A DNA stretch of 64,000 bases from Eubacterium sp. ER2 (GTDB taxonomy: Bacteria; Bacillota; Clostridia; Lachnospirales; Lachnospiraceae), in the NCBI RefSeq assembly GCF_000765215.1, contig NZ_JPJE01000019.1:1-64000 (forward strand). Reading direction: 5' to 3'. The notes under the pieces are model-generated. The model had not been told where the DNA came from. It saw only the letters and a list, made by a program, of their open reading frames with translations, and made no database searches. Below are positions 24,639 through 34,308 of this stretch, one piece after another; within the stretch, counting starts at the first letter, position 1; each line of letters opens with the position of its first letter. Made by a program: the position numbers and the translations under genes.

Positions 24639-26432
24639 ATGGCAGATAATCGTATGATCGGCCGGGAACCGGTAGTGGGTATCAGGCCGGTAATCGATGC
24701 GAGACAAGGAAAGATAGATGTGCGGGGACAACTGGAAGAACAGACTATGGAGCTTGCCCAAAAGGCAGCGCATCTCATCCGGACAGAATTAAAATATACC
24801 AGCGGCGTACCGGTAAAAGTTCTTGTGGCGGAACGTACGATAGGAAGAGTCTCGGAAGCGGCGGCTTGTCAGGAGGAATTTCACAGACAGGGAGTGGAAA
24901 TTACTTTAACAGTGAGTCCCTGTTGGTGCTACGGGACAGAGACTATGGATATGGATTCTCAGACAATAAAGGGCGTGTGGGGCTTCAATGGAACGGAGCG
25001 TCCGGGAGCAGTATATTTAGCAGCGGTTATGGCGGCGCATGCCCAAAAAGGTCTTCCTGCGTTTTCTATTTATGGACAGGAGGTACAGGATGCTGATGAC
25101 AGGGAAATCCCGGAAGATGTGAAAAAGAAAATACTGCGTTTTGTCAGAGCAGCTGTGGCTGTGGCATCCATGAAAGGGAAATCTTATCTCCAGATAGGCG
25201 CTTCCTGTATGGGAATCTCAGGATCACAGATAGAATATGATTTTTTTGAAAGCTATCTTGGTATGCGAGTGGAATCCGTAGACGAAGTGGAAGTCTTGCG
25301 GCGTTTGAGAGAAGGAATATATGATAAAGATGAAGTGAGTAAAGCACTTGCGTGGACGCGTGAAAACTGCAGGGAAGGATTTGATAAAAATCCTGAGATT
25401 TATCAAAGAACGCGTGAAGAAAAAGATAAAGACTGGGATTTTTCAGTGAAGACCATGTGTATCATAAAAGATCTGATGAATGGGAATTCTGACCTCCCAG
25501 ATGAGTTTCCGGAAGAAAAGCTGGGGTACAATGCTATTGCAGCAGGTTTTCAGGGACAGAGGCAATGGACTGATCACTATCCAAATACTGATTTTGCGGA
25601 GGCTCTTCTGAACTCTTCTTTTGATTGGAACGGAGTGAGAGAACCTTATATACTGGCCACAGAAAACGATAGTCTTAACGGAGCTGCTATGCTGTGTAAT
25701 AAACTCCTGTCAGGGAGAGCCCAGATGTTTTCGGATGTCCGTACGTACTGGAGCGCCGCGTCAGTAGAGCGGGTGACAGGATATAAACTGGAGGGATTAG
25801 CGGGAAGAGCGGGAGGAATTATCCATCTCATCAATTCGGGAGCCTCTTGTCTAGATATGTGTGGAGCTCTTAAAGATGAAAACGGAAACGCTGTGGTAAA
25901 AAGGTTCTATGAAATGCAGCAGGATGATATCCATAAATGTCTGGAAAAAACGGATTGGTGCCCTGCTGATCTGGGATATTTTCGAGGAGGAGGTTTTTCT
26001 TCCAGGTTTGTGACGGAATCGGAGATGCCTGTGACTATGACAAGGATCAATTTGATCCGGGGGCTTGGACCTGTTATGCAGATAGCAGAAGGTTATACGG
26101 TAGTTTTGCCAGAAGAGGTCTCGTGTATTCTATGGGACCGTACTGATCCGACATGGCCGTGCACCTGGTTTGTACCGAAATTGACAGGGAAGGGAGCATT
26201 TCAGACAGTCTATGACGTGATGGATAAATGGGGAGCAAACCATGGAGCAATCAGTTATGGACATATCGGAGCAGATGTGATTACGCTTTGTTCCATTTTG
26301 AGAATCCCAGTGTGTATGCATAATGTTGACGAAAAGGATATATTCCGACCGGCGTGTTGGGAAGCATTCGGTATGGATAAAGAGAGCCAGGATTACCGGG
26401 CTTGTGCAGTATATGGTCCCAGATATCGATAG
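24639..26432 (+). CDS. fucI: L-fucose isomerase (also D-arabinose isomerase activity in this family)
   Basis: Full-length FucI of 597 residues (E. coli enzyme 591). Interconverts L-fucose and L-fuculose, or D-arabinose and D-ribulose, using Mn2+. The N-terminus GIRPVIDARQGK is the family hallmark. Metal ligands and active-site residues are conserved: Glu342 in ATENDSLNG, Asp366 in FSDVRTYWS (24 residues apart, as in E. coli Glu337 and Asp361), and His535 in WGANHG. IPVCMHNVDEKD and QDYRACAVYGP near the C-terminus also match. This is the most securely assigned enzyme of the operon and points to a 6-deoxyhexose or pentose as one intermediate. Confidence 0.95.
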   Translation: MADNRMIGREPVVGIRPVIDARQGKIDVRGQLEEQTMELAQKAAHLIRTELKYTSGVPVKVLVAERTIGRVSEAAACQEEFHRQGVEITLTVSPCWCYGTETMDMDSQTIKGVWGFNGTERPGAVYLAAVMAAHAQKGLPAFSIYGQEVQDADDREIPEDVKKKILRFVRAAVAVASMKGKSYLQIGASCMGISGSQIEYDFFESYLGMRVESVDEVEVLRRLREGIYDKDEVSKALAWTRENCREGFDKNPEIYQRTREEKDKDWDFSVKTMCIIKDLMNGNSDLPDEFPEEKLGYNAIAAGFQGQRQWTDHYPNTDFAEALLNSSFDWNGVREPYILATENDSLNGAAMLCNKLLSGRAQMFSDVRTYWSAASVERVTGYKLEGLAGRAGGIIHLINSGASCLDMCGALKDENGNAVVKRFYEMQQDDIHKCLEKTDWCPADLGYFRGGGFSSRFVTESEMPVTMTRINLIRGLGPVMQIAEGYTVVLPEEVSCILWDRTDPTWPCTWFVPKLTGKGAFQTVYDVMDKWGANHGAISYGHIGADVITLCSILRIPVCMHNVDEKDIFRPACWEAFGMDKESQDYRACAVYGPRYR

Positions 26433-26447
26433 AAGGAGGTGGCAGAC

Positions 26448-27572
26448 TTGGCGGAGATAAAATTGAAGAATATATGCAAGACTTATCCTAATGGAGTGGC
26501 GGCAGTGGATCATTTTAATTTGGATATACACGATAAAGAATTCCTGATCTTTGTTGGACCTTCTGGATGTGGAAAATCTACTACATTGCGTATGATCGCG
26601 GGGCTGGAAGATATAACTTCAGGAGAGCTTGAGATAGATGGAGAAATTGTAAATGAAATGGCAGCCAGAGACAGAGATATAGCAATGGTATTCCAAAGTT
26701 ATGCATTGTATCCGCATATGAACGTATATGACAATATCGCGTTTGGACTGCGAAGAAGAAAACTTTCAAAGGATGAGGTGGATAAGAAAGTCAAGGAGGC
26801 TGCAAGGATACTCGGTCTAGAGAGTCAGTTGAAAAAGAAACCCAGGGAACTTTCTGGAGGGCAAAAGCAGAGGGTGGCAATGGGAGCAGCCATTGTGCGA
26901 AACCCAAAAGTGTTCTTGATGGATGAGCCCCTTTCTAATCTAGATGCTAAACTCAGAGTCCAAATGCGGTTGGAGATTGCTCAGCTGCACGAGAGGCTGG
27001 GAGCAACAATTATTTATGTCACGCACGATCAGACAGAGGCAATGACATTGGGAACCCGTATAGTTGTGATGAAAGATGGTGTGATACAACAGGTGGACAC
27101 GCCAAAGAATTTATATGAAAATCCTGCAAACATGTTTGTGGCAGGTTTTATTGGATCACCCCAGATGAATTTTATGGAAGTGACCGTAAAAGAAGAGGGA
27201 AACGAAGTATCTATACAATTAGGTAAGAAAACAATACGTTTGCCGGAAGATAAAAAGAGGTCGTTGAGAGGATATGACGGAAAAAAGGTCGTGTTTGGGA
27301 TCAGACCAGAGGATATCAAAGACTCCGAGATATTTATCAATACTTTTCCTCAATGGGAAATTGATGCAAGAGTCCAGGTATATGAACTGCTGGGAGCAGA
27401 GGCGCTCTTATATTTTGAATATGAGGGCAACAAGATAACTGCGAGCGTTCATCCAAGAACACATATACGAGAAGGACAGGATGTATCATTGATATTGGAT
27501 ATGGAAAAGGCGTACTTTTTTGATCCTGATACAGGAAGAGCTATCATACCACAGAAGGGGGACGTGAAATGA
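26448..27572 (+). CDS. Sugar ABC transporter ATP-binding protein (MsmX/UgpC/MalK type)
   Basis: ATPase of 374 residues with a C-terminal TOBE/regulatory domain. Walker A is GPSGCGKST, the signature is [11 protein letters not shown], Walker B is VFLMDEPLSNLDAKL, and the switch is YVTHDQTEAM. The C-terminal part has FGIRPEDI. The most likely start is TTG 26448, with aaggaggt eight bases upstream; GTG 26439 is in frame but overlaps that ribosome site. It energises the transporter encoded at 19925-23157. It overlaps the following dehydrogenase gene by 4 bases (ATGA). Confidence 0.94.
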   Translation: MAEIKLKNICKTYPNGVAAVDHFNLDIHDKEFLIFVGPSGCGKSTTLRMIAGLEDITSGELEIDGEIVNEMAARDRDIAMVFQSYALYPHMNVYDNIAFGLRRRKLSKDEVDKKVKEAARILGLESQLKKKPRELSGGQKQRVAMGAAIVRNPKVFLMDEPLSNLDAKLRVQMRLEIAQLHERLGATIIYVTHDQTEAMTLGTRIVVMKDGVIQQVDTPKNLYENPANMFVAGFIGSPQMNFMEVTVKEEGNEVSIQLGKKTIRLPEDKKRSLRGYDGKKVVFGIRPEDIKDSEIFINTFPQWEIDARVQVYELLGAEALLYFEYEGNKITASVHPRTHIREGQDVSLILDMEKAYFFDPDTGRAIIPQKGDVK

Positions 27573-28597
27573 AAGTTGTATATTTGACACAACCCGGGAA
27601 AATGCAGATTGAAGAGGAACCTATTCCAGAAGTCAGGCCGGGAAATGTGCTTGTGAAAATAGAATATAACGGTATATGTGGATCAGATGTACATTTTTTC
27701 AAAGATGGCAGAGTAGGAGACAATGTTTTAAAGGGAAAATTTGTGCTGGGGCACGAAGTTTCAGGGACTGTTGTTGAAGTAGGAGAGAATGTTTCTGGAT
27801 TAAAAATCGGAGACAGAGTGGCCTTAGAGCCTGGTTATGGATGCGGAAAATGTGAGTTTTGCAAGACAGGAAGATACAATCTTTGTCCGGACATGAAATT
27901 TTTTGCCGCCCCTCCGGTACGAGGGGCGCTGCAGGAATATGTATCGCATCCTGCGGATATGTGTTTCAAACTTCCTGAAAATGTATCTACTATGGAAGGG
28001 GCTCTGGTAGAACCCCTGGCGGTAGGATTACATGCAACAGGATTGGGTGAGATAGGGCTTGGACAGACAGCAGTCATCCTGGGTGCAGGCTGTATTGGCC
28101 TGGTGACTTTACTTGCGGCAAAGGCCAGAGGTGCGTCAAAAGTGGTGGTTGTGGATCTTCATGAAAAAAGGCTTGAATTTGCACGTAATATGGGGGCAGA
28201 TCATACCGTTAACGCCAGTAAAAACGATGTTTTGGGATGTGTAAAAGAACTTCTGCCAGAAGGTCCGGATGTTGTTTTTGAGACGGCAGGTTCGGCAGAG
28301 ACGATCGCACAGACGCCTTTTCTGGTAAAAAGAGGTGGAATAGTCGTACTTGTAGGTATGGCTGCTCAGAGTGAGATTACATACAATTTTTTCCAGGCTA
28401 TGGAAAAGGAGATCCGGATCCAGTGTGTGTTTCGATACAGAAATCTTTATCCCACAGCTATTGCTGCGATCGCAAGCGGCAGTATTGATGTAAAACAGAT
28501 TGTGACGCATAAATTCAGCCTGGAAGAATCTGAAAGAGCATTTTCTACTGTGGTGGATGATGCGCAGAATGTAGTCAAGGCGATCATTGAAACGTAG
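27569..28597 (+). CDS. Zinc-dependent sorbitol/xylitol (L-iditol 2-)dehydrogenase-like protein
   Basis: MDR enzyme of 342 residues oxidising an alditol at C2 with NAD. It has catalytic zinc ligands in GICGSDVHFF and LGHEVSGTV, the structural zinc set CGKCEFCKTGRYNLC, a nucleotide fold with LGAGCIGLV, and the family marker VFRYRNLYP near the C-terminus, which is typical of sorbitol/xylitol dehydrogenases. It is coupled by ATGA overlap to the ABC ATPase. Together with the SmoE-like binding protein it is the strongest hint that alditols are a substrate of this operon. Confidence 0.9.
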   Translation: MKVVYLTQPGKMQIEEEPIPEVRPGNVLVKIEYNGICGSDVHFFKDGRVGDNVLKGKFVLGHEVSGTVVEVGENVSGLKIGDRVALEPGYGCGKCEFCKTGRYNLCPDMKFFAAPPVRGALQEYVSHPADMCFKLPENVSTMEGALVEPLAVGLHATGLGEIGLGQTAVILGAGCIGLVTLLAAKARGASKVVVVDLHEKRLEFARNMGADHTVNASKNDVLGCVKELLPEGPDVVFETAGSAETIAQTPFLVKRGGIVVLVGMAAQSEITYNFFQAMEKEIRIQCVFRYRNLYPTAIAAIASGSIDVKQIVTHKFSLEESERAFSTVVDDAQNVVKAIIET

Positions 28598-28614
28598 AGA
28601 AGACAGGTGACGGG

Positions 28615-29577
28615 ATGAAAGACAGATATGATATCTTCTGTGTAGGCGCATGTGTACAGGACATTCTCATAGAAGGGATCTCTCCGGAAGGATTTCAGAG
28701 GCATCTGAATGTTCTGGATAAAGTAGTGTTTACATCAGGAGGCGATGCGGTAAATGAGGCGGCAGTACTCAGCAAACTGGGAAACAGAGTGGCTCTCTTT
28801 GCTCAGGTTGATAACGGGCCGGTGGGCAAGGCAATATGCGCTGACCTTCTGAATGCGGGGGTGGACACTTCAAAGCTCGTGAAAAATGAACAGAGCAGAT
28901 CAAGCACTTCTTTTGTATGTATAAATGAATCGGGAGAACATACCTTTTTTCTGGACAAAGGGATAAATGAGGGGATCGGACTCGAGCAGATAGACCTTTC
29001 TCTGCTGGATCAGACTAGGGCTCTTTCCGTAGGCAGTCTTTACAGCTGTGCCAAATTAGACAAGGGAGGAGTGGCAGAATTGATGAAAGCTGCCAAAAGC
29101 AGAGGCCTTCTTACCTTTGCGGATATGGATCACGATGTAGAAGTGCTTGGACCTCACGCTATGGATATTGTTTATCCGTTTATAGATTATCTGATGCCCA
29201 GTATTGAAGAAGCAGTATATGTGACAGGAGAGACCGATGAGAAGGGGGCGGCAAGAAGGCTTTTAGAAAAAGGGGCCGGTACTGTAGTGATCAAGCTTGG
29301 TGGCCAGGGGTGCTATGTGAGAACCAGAGAAAAGGAATTTTATGAAGATCCTTTTGAAGTGGTGGTTACAGATACAACAGGATGCGGAGATAATTTTGTG
29401 GCAGGATTTATCCACTCTATTTTAAAGGGAATGAGTTTGGAGGAAGGGGCCAGGTTTGCCTGTGCGGCAGGTGCGCTAAATGCTCAAATGCTGGGTGGAC
29501 ATATCGGAATCGTGAGTGAGACACAGGTGGAAACCTTTATGAAGAATACAATGCAGAGAAGAGTCTGCCGTGAATGA
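28615..29577 (+). CDS. PfkB-family carbohydrate kinase
   Basis: Ribokinase-fold kinase of 320 residues. The N-terminal substrate motif is SGGDAVNEAAVLSKLG and the ATP/anion-hole motif with the catalytic Asp is DTTGCGDNFVAGF. It would phosphorylate a hexose, pentose, nucleoside or ketose phosphate; PfkB members in sugar operons often make the substrate of a class II aldolase, and such an aldolase gene closes this operon at 37403. Substrate not determinable. It lies 17 bases after the sorbitol-dehydrogenase-like gene. Confidence 0.92.
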   Translation: MKDRYDIFCVGACVQDILIEGISPEGFQRHLNVLDKVVFTSGGDAVNEAAVLSKLGNRVALFAQVDNGPVGKAICADLLNAGVDTSKLVKNEQSRSSTSFVCINESGEHTFFLDKGINEGIGLEQIDLSLLDQTRALSVGSLYSCAKLDKGGVAELMKAAKSRGLLTFADMDHDVEVLGPHAMDIVYPFIDYLMPSIEEAVYVTGETDEKGAARRLLEKGAGTVVIKLGGQGCYVRTREKEFYEDPFEVVVTDTTGCGDNFVAGFIHSILKGMSLEEGARFACAAGALNAQMLGGHIGIVSETQVETFMKNTMQRRVCRE

Positions 29578-29589
29578 GGCGAGAACAGT

Positions 29590-31065
29590 ATGGGAAGAGT
29601 GATGGCAATAGATATCGGAGCAAGCAGTTACCGTGTGATCGAAGGGATTTACAGCGATGGAAATTTGAGCATGAAAACTCTGGCCAGATTTCGACATACT
29701 CCGATATGGAAAGAGGGACATTACCGATGGAATATCTATGAGATGCGGGATAATCTTGTTGAGGCGCTCCAGTCGGCAGCGAAAAGCGGGGAACCTATCA
29801 AATCAGTTGGAATAGATACTTTTGGAACAGATTTCGGGCTTTTGGATAACGAGGGCAGACTCCTGGAAGAGCCGCTGGCGTACAGGGATTCCATAAGCGA
29901 TGGAATCTCTGCCAGATTTTTTACAGATACTTATGGACTGTACGGCAAGGTGGGCGGAACGTTTGAGACAACTAGCACAGCACATATTTTAAAGGGAATG
30001 AAAGAAAGTGGAATGGATGCTTTGGAAAGAGCGGACCGTCTTTTATTTATGCCAGATCTCTTCGCGTATTTATTTACAGGACAGCCAACAAATGAGTTTA
30101 CTATCGCTACTACGTCCCGCCTGATTGATGCTGAAAAAAGAGAGTGGAACAGAGAGCTTATCCGAGAGCTACAGCTTCCGGAAAAGATCTTCTATCCGTT
30201 GCAGGAGGCAGGGACAGTCATCGGATATCTGAAAAAGGATATCCGTAATAACCTTACTAACCTGGAACAAACTAAAGTAGTTATGACCGCATGTCATGAT
30301 ACGGCTTCAGCAGTCCTGACTGTACCGGAAAAAAGCGGCTGTTCTTTTATCAGCAGTGGAACCTGGTCTGTGAAAGGAATTGTATCCCGGAAGCCATATG
30401 TATCGCGAAAGGCTTGTGATCAGCAAATGTCAAATGAAGGTCAGCCATGGGGACGATACCGTTTGATACGAAATATCACCGGTCTGTGGCTCTTGGAAGA
30501 ATGTGTCAGAGATTGGAAGAAAAAAGGAAAACAAATAGAGATTCCTTTGTTGGTCGAGGAGGCCCAGAACAGTCCTCTTTTCCCTTCTATAATCTTTCCG
30601 GATGGGCGAGAATTTTCAAAGCAGGGCGAGATGGTAGAGAAAATATGCGGATACTGTTCTGCAACAGGACAGGAAGTACCTAGTACTCCTGTAGAAATTG
30701 CTCAGACGATATTGCAGGGGCTTGCCTGTGAGTACAGAAGGCACAATGAACAGCTTCGGCAAGTTACTGGTAAAGAAATCAAACAGATTTATATTGTAGG
30801 AGGGGGAAGAAATAACCGGTTTTTGAATCAATGCACGGCTGATGTAACGGGATGCCAGGTGATTGCAGGAAACCCTGAAGCAACTGCGGCAGGAAACATC
30901 CTGGTTCAGCTATGGGCGGCCGGAGAAATTGAGGATCCAGCAATATTTCCGGAAATCGCAGCTGGTGACACTAAGACAGAGATGTATGTGCCTTCGGAAA
31001 CAGAGAAATGGGAAGAAAGATTTGATTTTTACTGCCAACTGGCAGAGAGGGAGAAGATGGTATGA
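29590..31065 (+). CDS. FGGY-family carbohydrate kinase, rhamnulokinase-type (first copy)
   Basis: Sugar kinase of 491 residues with the actin-like fold. AIDIGASSYR is the first phosphate loop, GIDTFGTDFGLLD is the substrate loop with the catalytic Asp, and the C-terminal ATP site has IYIVGGGRNNRFLNQ and TAAGN. This pattern is of the rhamnulokinase (RhaB) group, whose members include L-rhamnulose and L-fuculose kinases. With FucI and a FucA-like aldolase present, L-fuculose or D-ribulose phosphorylation is plausible. It overlaps the second copy by 4 bases. Confidence 0.9.
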   Translation: MGRVMAIDIGASSYRVIEGIYSDGNLSMKTLARFRHTPIWKEGHYRWNIYEMRDNLVEALQSAAKSGEPIKSVGIDTFGTDFGLLDNEGRLLEEPLAYRDSISDGISARFFTDTYGLYGKVGGTFETTSTAHILKGMKESGMDALERADRLLFMPDLFAYLFTGQPTNEFTIATTSRLIDAEKREWNRELIRELQLPEKIFYPLQEAGTVIGYLKKDIRNNLTNLEQTKVVMTACHDTASAVLTVPEKSGCSFISSGTWSVKGIVSRKPYVSRKACDQQMSNEGQPWGRYRLIRNITGLWLLEECVRDWKKKGKQIEIPLLVEEAQNSPLFPSIIFPDGREFSKQGEMVEKICGYCSATGQEVPSTPVEIAQTILQGLACEYRRHNEQLRQVTGKEIKQIYIVGGGRNNRFLNQCTADVTGCQVIAGNPEATAAGNILVQLWAAGEIEDPAIFPEIAAGDTKTEMYVPSETEKWEERFDFYCQLAEREKMV

Positions 31066-32543
31066 ACTATCTGGTAGTGGATGTTGGATCGAGCAGTGTG
31101 AAGATATGTCTGGCAGAATTGACAGAGGGTAGGGTCTTCCAGATGAAAGATATATATCGGTTACCTATGACGAGATCCTTCATCAATGGGCATCTTAGTA
31201 CAAATGTTTTTTTGATCTATGACTGTATATGCTGGGTGCTTGGAAATCTTGTAAAAGAAAATGTGAGGATAGATTCCCTTGGAATAGATTCCTGGTGTTC
31301 AGACTTCTGTCTTATGGATCTGGATACGGGAAGTGTATTGCCTCCGGTCTTTTACAGAGATAAAAGGACAGATGGATATATGAATAAAGTGGAAGAGAAG
31401 ATGAGCTACAGAGAGATATACAATCTGACTACTCAGAGAAAAATGCCGGATTCCACTCTGACGCAGCTTATGGCTTATCAGGATGAATATGCAGATGGAT
31501 TGAAAGGAAATAAGAAGATATTGTTTATTGGTGACTTCCTTATGTACCTTTTTACAGGAAAAATATGTTCCGAAGCGTCTGTGGCATCCTATTCTCAGAT
31601 GTACAACCTGAAAAAAAGCGCATTTGAAGACCGTATATTTGAGACATTCCGTATTCCCGGAACTATTCAGCCGCCAGTCATACCGGCAGGAACAGTTATT
31701 GGACCTATTAGGAAAGATCTGCAGGACTTTCTTGGAACAGACGAAACCGTTGTAACTGCTCCAGCTGTCCATGACACTTCTTCTGCCGCTGTGGCGGTAC
31801 CGGCGGGGAAAGATGAGAAATGGGCGTTTCTTGCGACAGGTTCCTGGTTTTTGATGGGGATGGAGCTTGAAGAGACGGCGGATGTCCAAAAATCTTATGA
31901 ACACCAAATGTCCAATACAGCGCTTGCCTTTGGACACGTTCTTCTCAAGAAAAACATAATGGGTATGTGGCTTTTACAGGAGTGCAAAAGGCAATGGGAA
32001 AAAGAAGGGATTAAGCTGGAATATGGGGATATAGCTGCAAAAGCCGAAGCGGCGGAACCGTTTTACGCTCTAATAGATACAGAATATCCTGACTTTTACC
32101 ATCCGGACGATATGGTGAAAGAGATCCGGAAATATTTGAAAATAACGGGTCAGAGGGTTCCTGAGAAAGATGATTTGGGACAGATCACAAGGATCATATA
32201 TGAGAGTATTGTATTGAGATCAGCTGAAGCATTTGACATGTTAAAGGATGTGACGGGAAAAGAGATAGAGGTCCTTTATGTGATCGGCGGTGCGAATCGT
32301 GTAGCCATGCTAAATCAGTTCCTGGCAGATATACTGGGAATTACGGTCCGGACGGGACCTTCAGAGGCATCCTCAATGGGGAATGCGCTGATCCAGGCTT
32401 ATGGAATGGGAGAACTAGGGACGGAAGAAGAAATAAGAGAGGTTGTCCGCAGTTGTACTGTGTGTACAGAATTTAGTCCTGGAAGAAAGGATGCCTGGGA
32501 CAGGCAAAAAGAGAAATATAAAGGATTGTGCGGCGGAAGATAG
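31062..32543 (+). CDS. FGGY-family carbohydrate kinase, rhamnulokinase-type (second copy)
   Basis: Second kinase of 493 residues, translationally coupled to the first by an ATGA overlap. VDVGSSSVKI is the first phosphate loop, GIDSWCSDFCLMD the substrate loop with catalytic Asp, and LYVIGGANRVAMLNQFLAD the ATP region. It is clearly homologous to the first copy but differs across the substrate loop (SWCSDFC against TFGTDFG), which suggests a different sugar or stereoisomer and not a simple duplicate. It precedes the second dehydrogenase/aldolase/isomerase-like set. Confidence 0.9.
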   Translation: MNYLVVDVGSSSVKICLAELTEGRVFQMKDIYRLPMTRSFINGHLSTNVFLIYDCICWVLGNLVKENVRIDSLGIDSWCSDFCLMDLDTGSVLPPVFYRDKRTDGYMNKVEEKMSYREIYNLTTQRKMPDSTLTQLMAYQDEYADGLKGNKKILFIGDFLMYLFTGKICSEASVASYSQMYNLKKSAFEDRIFETFRIPGTIQPPVIPAGTVIGPIRKDLQDFLGTDETVVTAPAVHDTSSAAVAVPAGKDEKWAFLATGSWFLMGMELEETADVQKSYEHQMSNTALAFGHVLLKKNIMGMWLLQECKRQWEKEGIKLEYGDIAAKAEAAEPFYALIDTEYPDFYHPDDMVKEIRKYLKITGQRVPEKDDLGQITRIIYESIVLRSAEAFDMLKDVTGKEIEVLYVIGGANRVAMLNQFLADILGITVRTGPSEASSMGNALIQAYGMGELGTEEEIREVVRSCTVCTEFSPGRKDAWDRQKEKYKGLCGGR

Positions 32544-32559
32544 GAGAAGGAGGGAGCGC

Positions 32560-33606
32560 ATGGAACAGAAGTTTATGCGAGGAGTTGCTGCAGTTGGAAA
32601 CGGGAAAGTAGAGGTGGTGAGAGATGTTCCTGTGCCTGAAATCGGGCCGTATGAAGCCCTGGTAAAGATGAAATCATGTGGTTTTTGTAATGGAACAGAC
32701 TTCCATATCATAAAAGGTGAAATGTCTGTGGAAGTAGACAGTTTTCCTACACTTTTGGGGCATGAAGGCGTGGGAGATATTGTAGAGTTGGGGAGTAAGG
32801 TGAGAAATTACAAAGTCGGCGACAGAATCATGAATCCGATCATAAAACTTATGCCAGGGACTCCATACGGATGCACGTGGGGAGCTATGTGTGATTATGC
32901 TGTTGTTCAGGATCAAAAAGCTATGATAGCAGACGGTGTTGAAGAATCTCAGTTTAATCCGAGACAATTGGAATGTGTGCAGATACCATCGGATTTTGAT
33001 GTGATTGACGGAGGAGCTCTCATTACACTAAATGAATGTTTCAGTGCAGCGCGTAATTTTGATGTACAGGACAAGGATGTTCTTGTATATGGAGCCGGCC
33101 CGATGGGATTGGCAACTATGAAATATATGAGATATCTGGGAGCCAGGACGATTACGGTTATTGATGGAGTAGCGGAGAGACTAAAACTGGCAAAAAAACT
33201 GTCGGAAGTAGATGAAACGATCAACTTTAATACGCAGGATAAAGAAGAAATCCTTGCAGGAAGGCTATTTGACCGTGTTATCGATATTGTAGGATTTACG
33301 TCTATTCTTGCTGAAGGGAGTCAGAGATTACGCCCATATGGAATAGTAGGCTCTATGGGCGTGCTCAGGGATTACGACTGTACACTGGATCTTACGAGAT
33401 TAAAAAATAATACATTGTTGCAAATGCTGAATTTCCCATACGGGCAATATGCTATCACGTCAGAAAATATCGAACTTATGAGGGCAGGGATTATTGATCC
33501 AAAGGATTTTTACAGCCATGTAAAAAGTGTAGAAGAGATTCAGGAAGTTATAAAGCTTGTGGAAGAGAAAAAAGCTATTAAGGTTATCCTGGATTTAGAA
33601 AAATAG
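32560..33606 (+). CDS. MDR-family zinc-type alcohol/polyol dehydrogenase, no structural zinc site
   Basis: Protein of 348 residues of the medium-chain dehydrogenase family. It has the catalytic-site motifs CGFCNGTDFHI and LLGHEGVGD and a nucleotide fold with YGAGPMGLATM. The four-cysteine structural-zinc lobe seen in the two other MDR enzymes of the operon is absent; instead there is a stretch MNPIIKLMPGTPYGCTWGAM. Possible roles are oxidation of a sugar alcohol or reduction of an aldolase product. ATG 32560 with aaggaggg is preferred over the long frame starting inside the kinase gene. Confidence 0.85.
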   Translation: MEQKFMRGVAAVGNGKVEVVRDVPVPEIGPYEALVKMKSCGFCNGTDFHIIKGEMSVEVDSFPTLLGHEGVGDIVELGSKVRNYKVGDRIMNPIIKLMPGTPYGCTWGAMCDYAVVQDQKAMIADGVEESQFNPRQLECVQIPSDFDVIDGGALITLNECFSAARNFDVQDKDVLVYGAGPMGLATMKYMRYLGARTITVIDGVAERLKLAKKLSEVDETINFNTQDKEEILAGRLFDRVIDIVGFTSILAEGSQRLRPYGIVGSMGVLRDYDCTLDLTRLKNNTLLQMLNFPYGQYAITSENIELMRAGIIDPKDFYSHVKSVEEIQEVIKLVEEKKAIKVILDLEK

Positions 33607-33618
33607 AAAGGTGCTAAA

Positions 33619-34308
33619 ATGGACGAATATAAAATAAAAGAATTGATCTGTGATATAGGGAAGAGGGTTTACAGAAATGGTTTTGTCGCTGCAAATGATG
33701 GAAATATTACAGTGAAGCTGAGTGAAGACGAATATCTCACTACTCCAACGGGAATCAGCAAAGGTTATCTGACACCTGAAATGATCGTAAAAGTAAATGA
33801 AAAAGGGAAAGTGTTGGAAGGAACATACAAACCTTCATCCGAAGTGAAAGTGCATTTGAAAGTATATGAGGAGCGTAAGGATGTAGGCGCTGTTGTCCAT
33901 GCTCATCCGCCTTTTGCAACTACCCTTGCAGTGGCGCATATCCCTATGGATTTCTACATTTTGCCAGAAGCAGTCTGTGGACTTGGAGCAGTACCCCTTG
34001 TGCCGTATGCACAGCCCTCCACACAAGAGCTGGCCGATGGGCTGGTACCTTATTTACAGGATTATGATGCCTTTTTACTGGAAAATCACGGTACAGTTAC
34101 GGTAGGGACCGACCTCATCAATGCATATTATAAAACGGAGACGCTGGAATACAATGCGAAGATTTACTATCTTACCAAGTTATTTGGAGTTCAGCACGAG
34201 CTACCCCTGGATGAAATCCAAAAACTGGTCAATATGGCTCGGAACGGAAATTCGGCGGGCAGAAACCCCGGATATATAAAATTTCACACAAAGGAGGAAG
34301 AAGCATGA
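33619..34308 (+). CDS. Class II aldolase/adducin-family protein (second copy)
   Basis: Protein of 229 residues related to the gene at 23204. Zinc ligands are the two His of VHAHPPFAT and the His of LENHGTVTV; the acid position is in PSSEVKVHLKVY; the loop NDGNITVKL binds phosphate. Compared with the first copy it has ENHG instead of GNHG and SSE instead of TSE, closer to L-fuculose- and L-rhamnulose-type or L-ribulose-5-phosphate epimerase-type enzymes; which reaction is open. It overlaps the isomerase-like gene by 4 bases. Confidence 0.88.
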   Translation: MDEYKIKELICDIGKRVYRNGFVAANDGNITVKLSEDEYLTTPTGISKGYLTPEMIVKVNEKGKVLEGTYKPSSEVKVHLKVYEERKDVGAVVHAHPPFATTLAVAHIPMDFYILPEAVCGLGAVPLVPYAQPSTQELADGLVPYLQDYDAFLLENHGTVTVGTDLINAYYKTETLEYNAKIYYLTKLFGVQHELPLDEIQKLVNMARNGNSAGRNPGYIKFHTKEEEA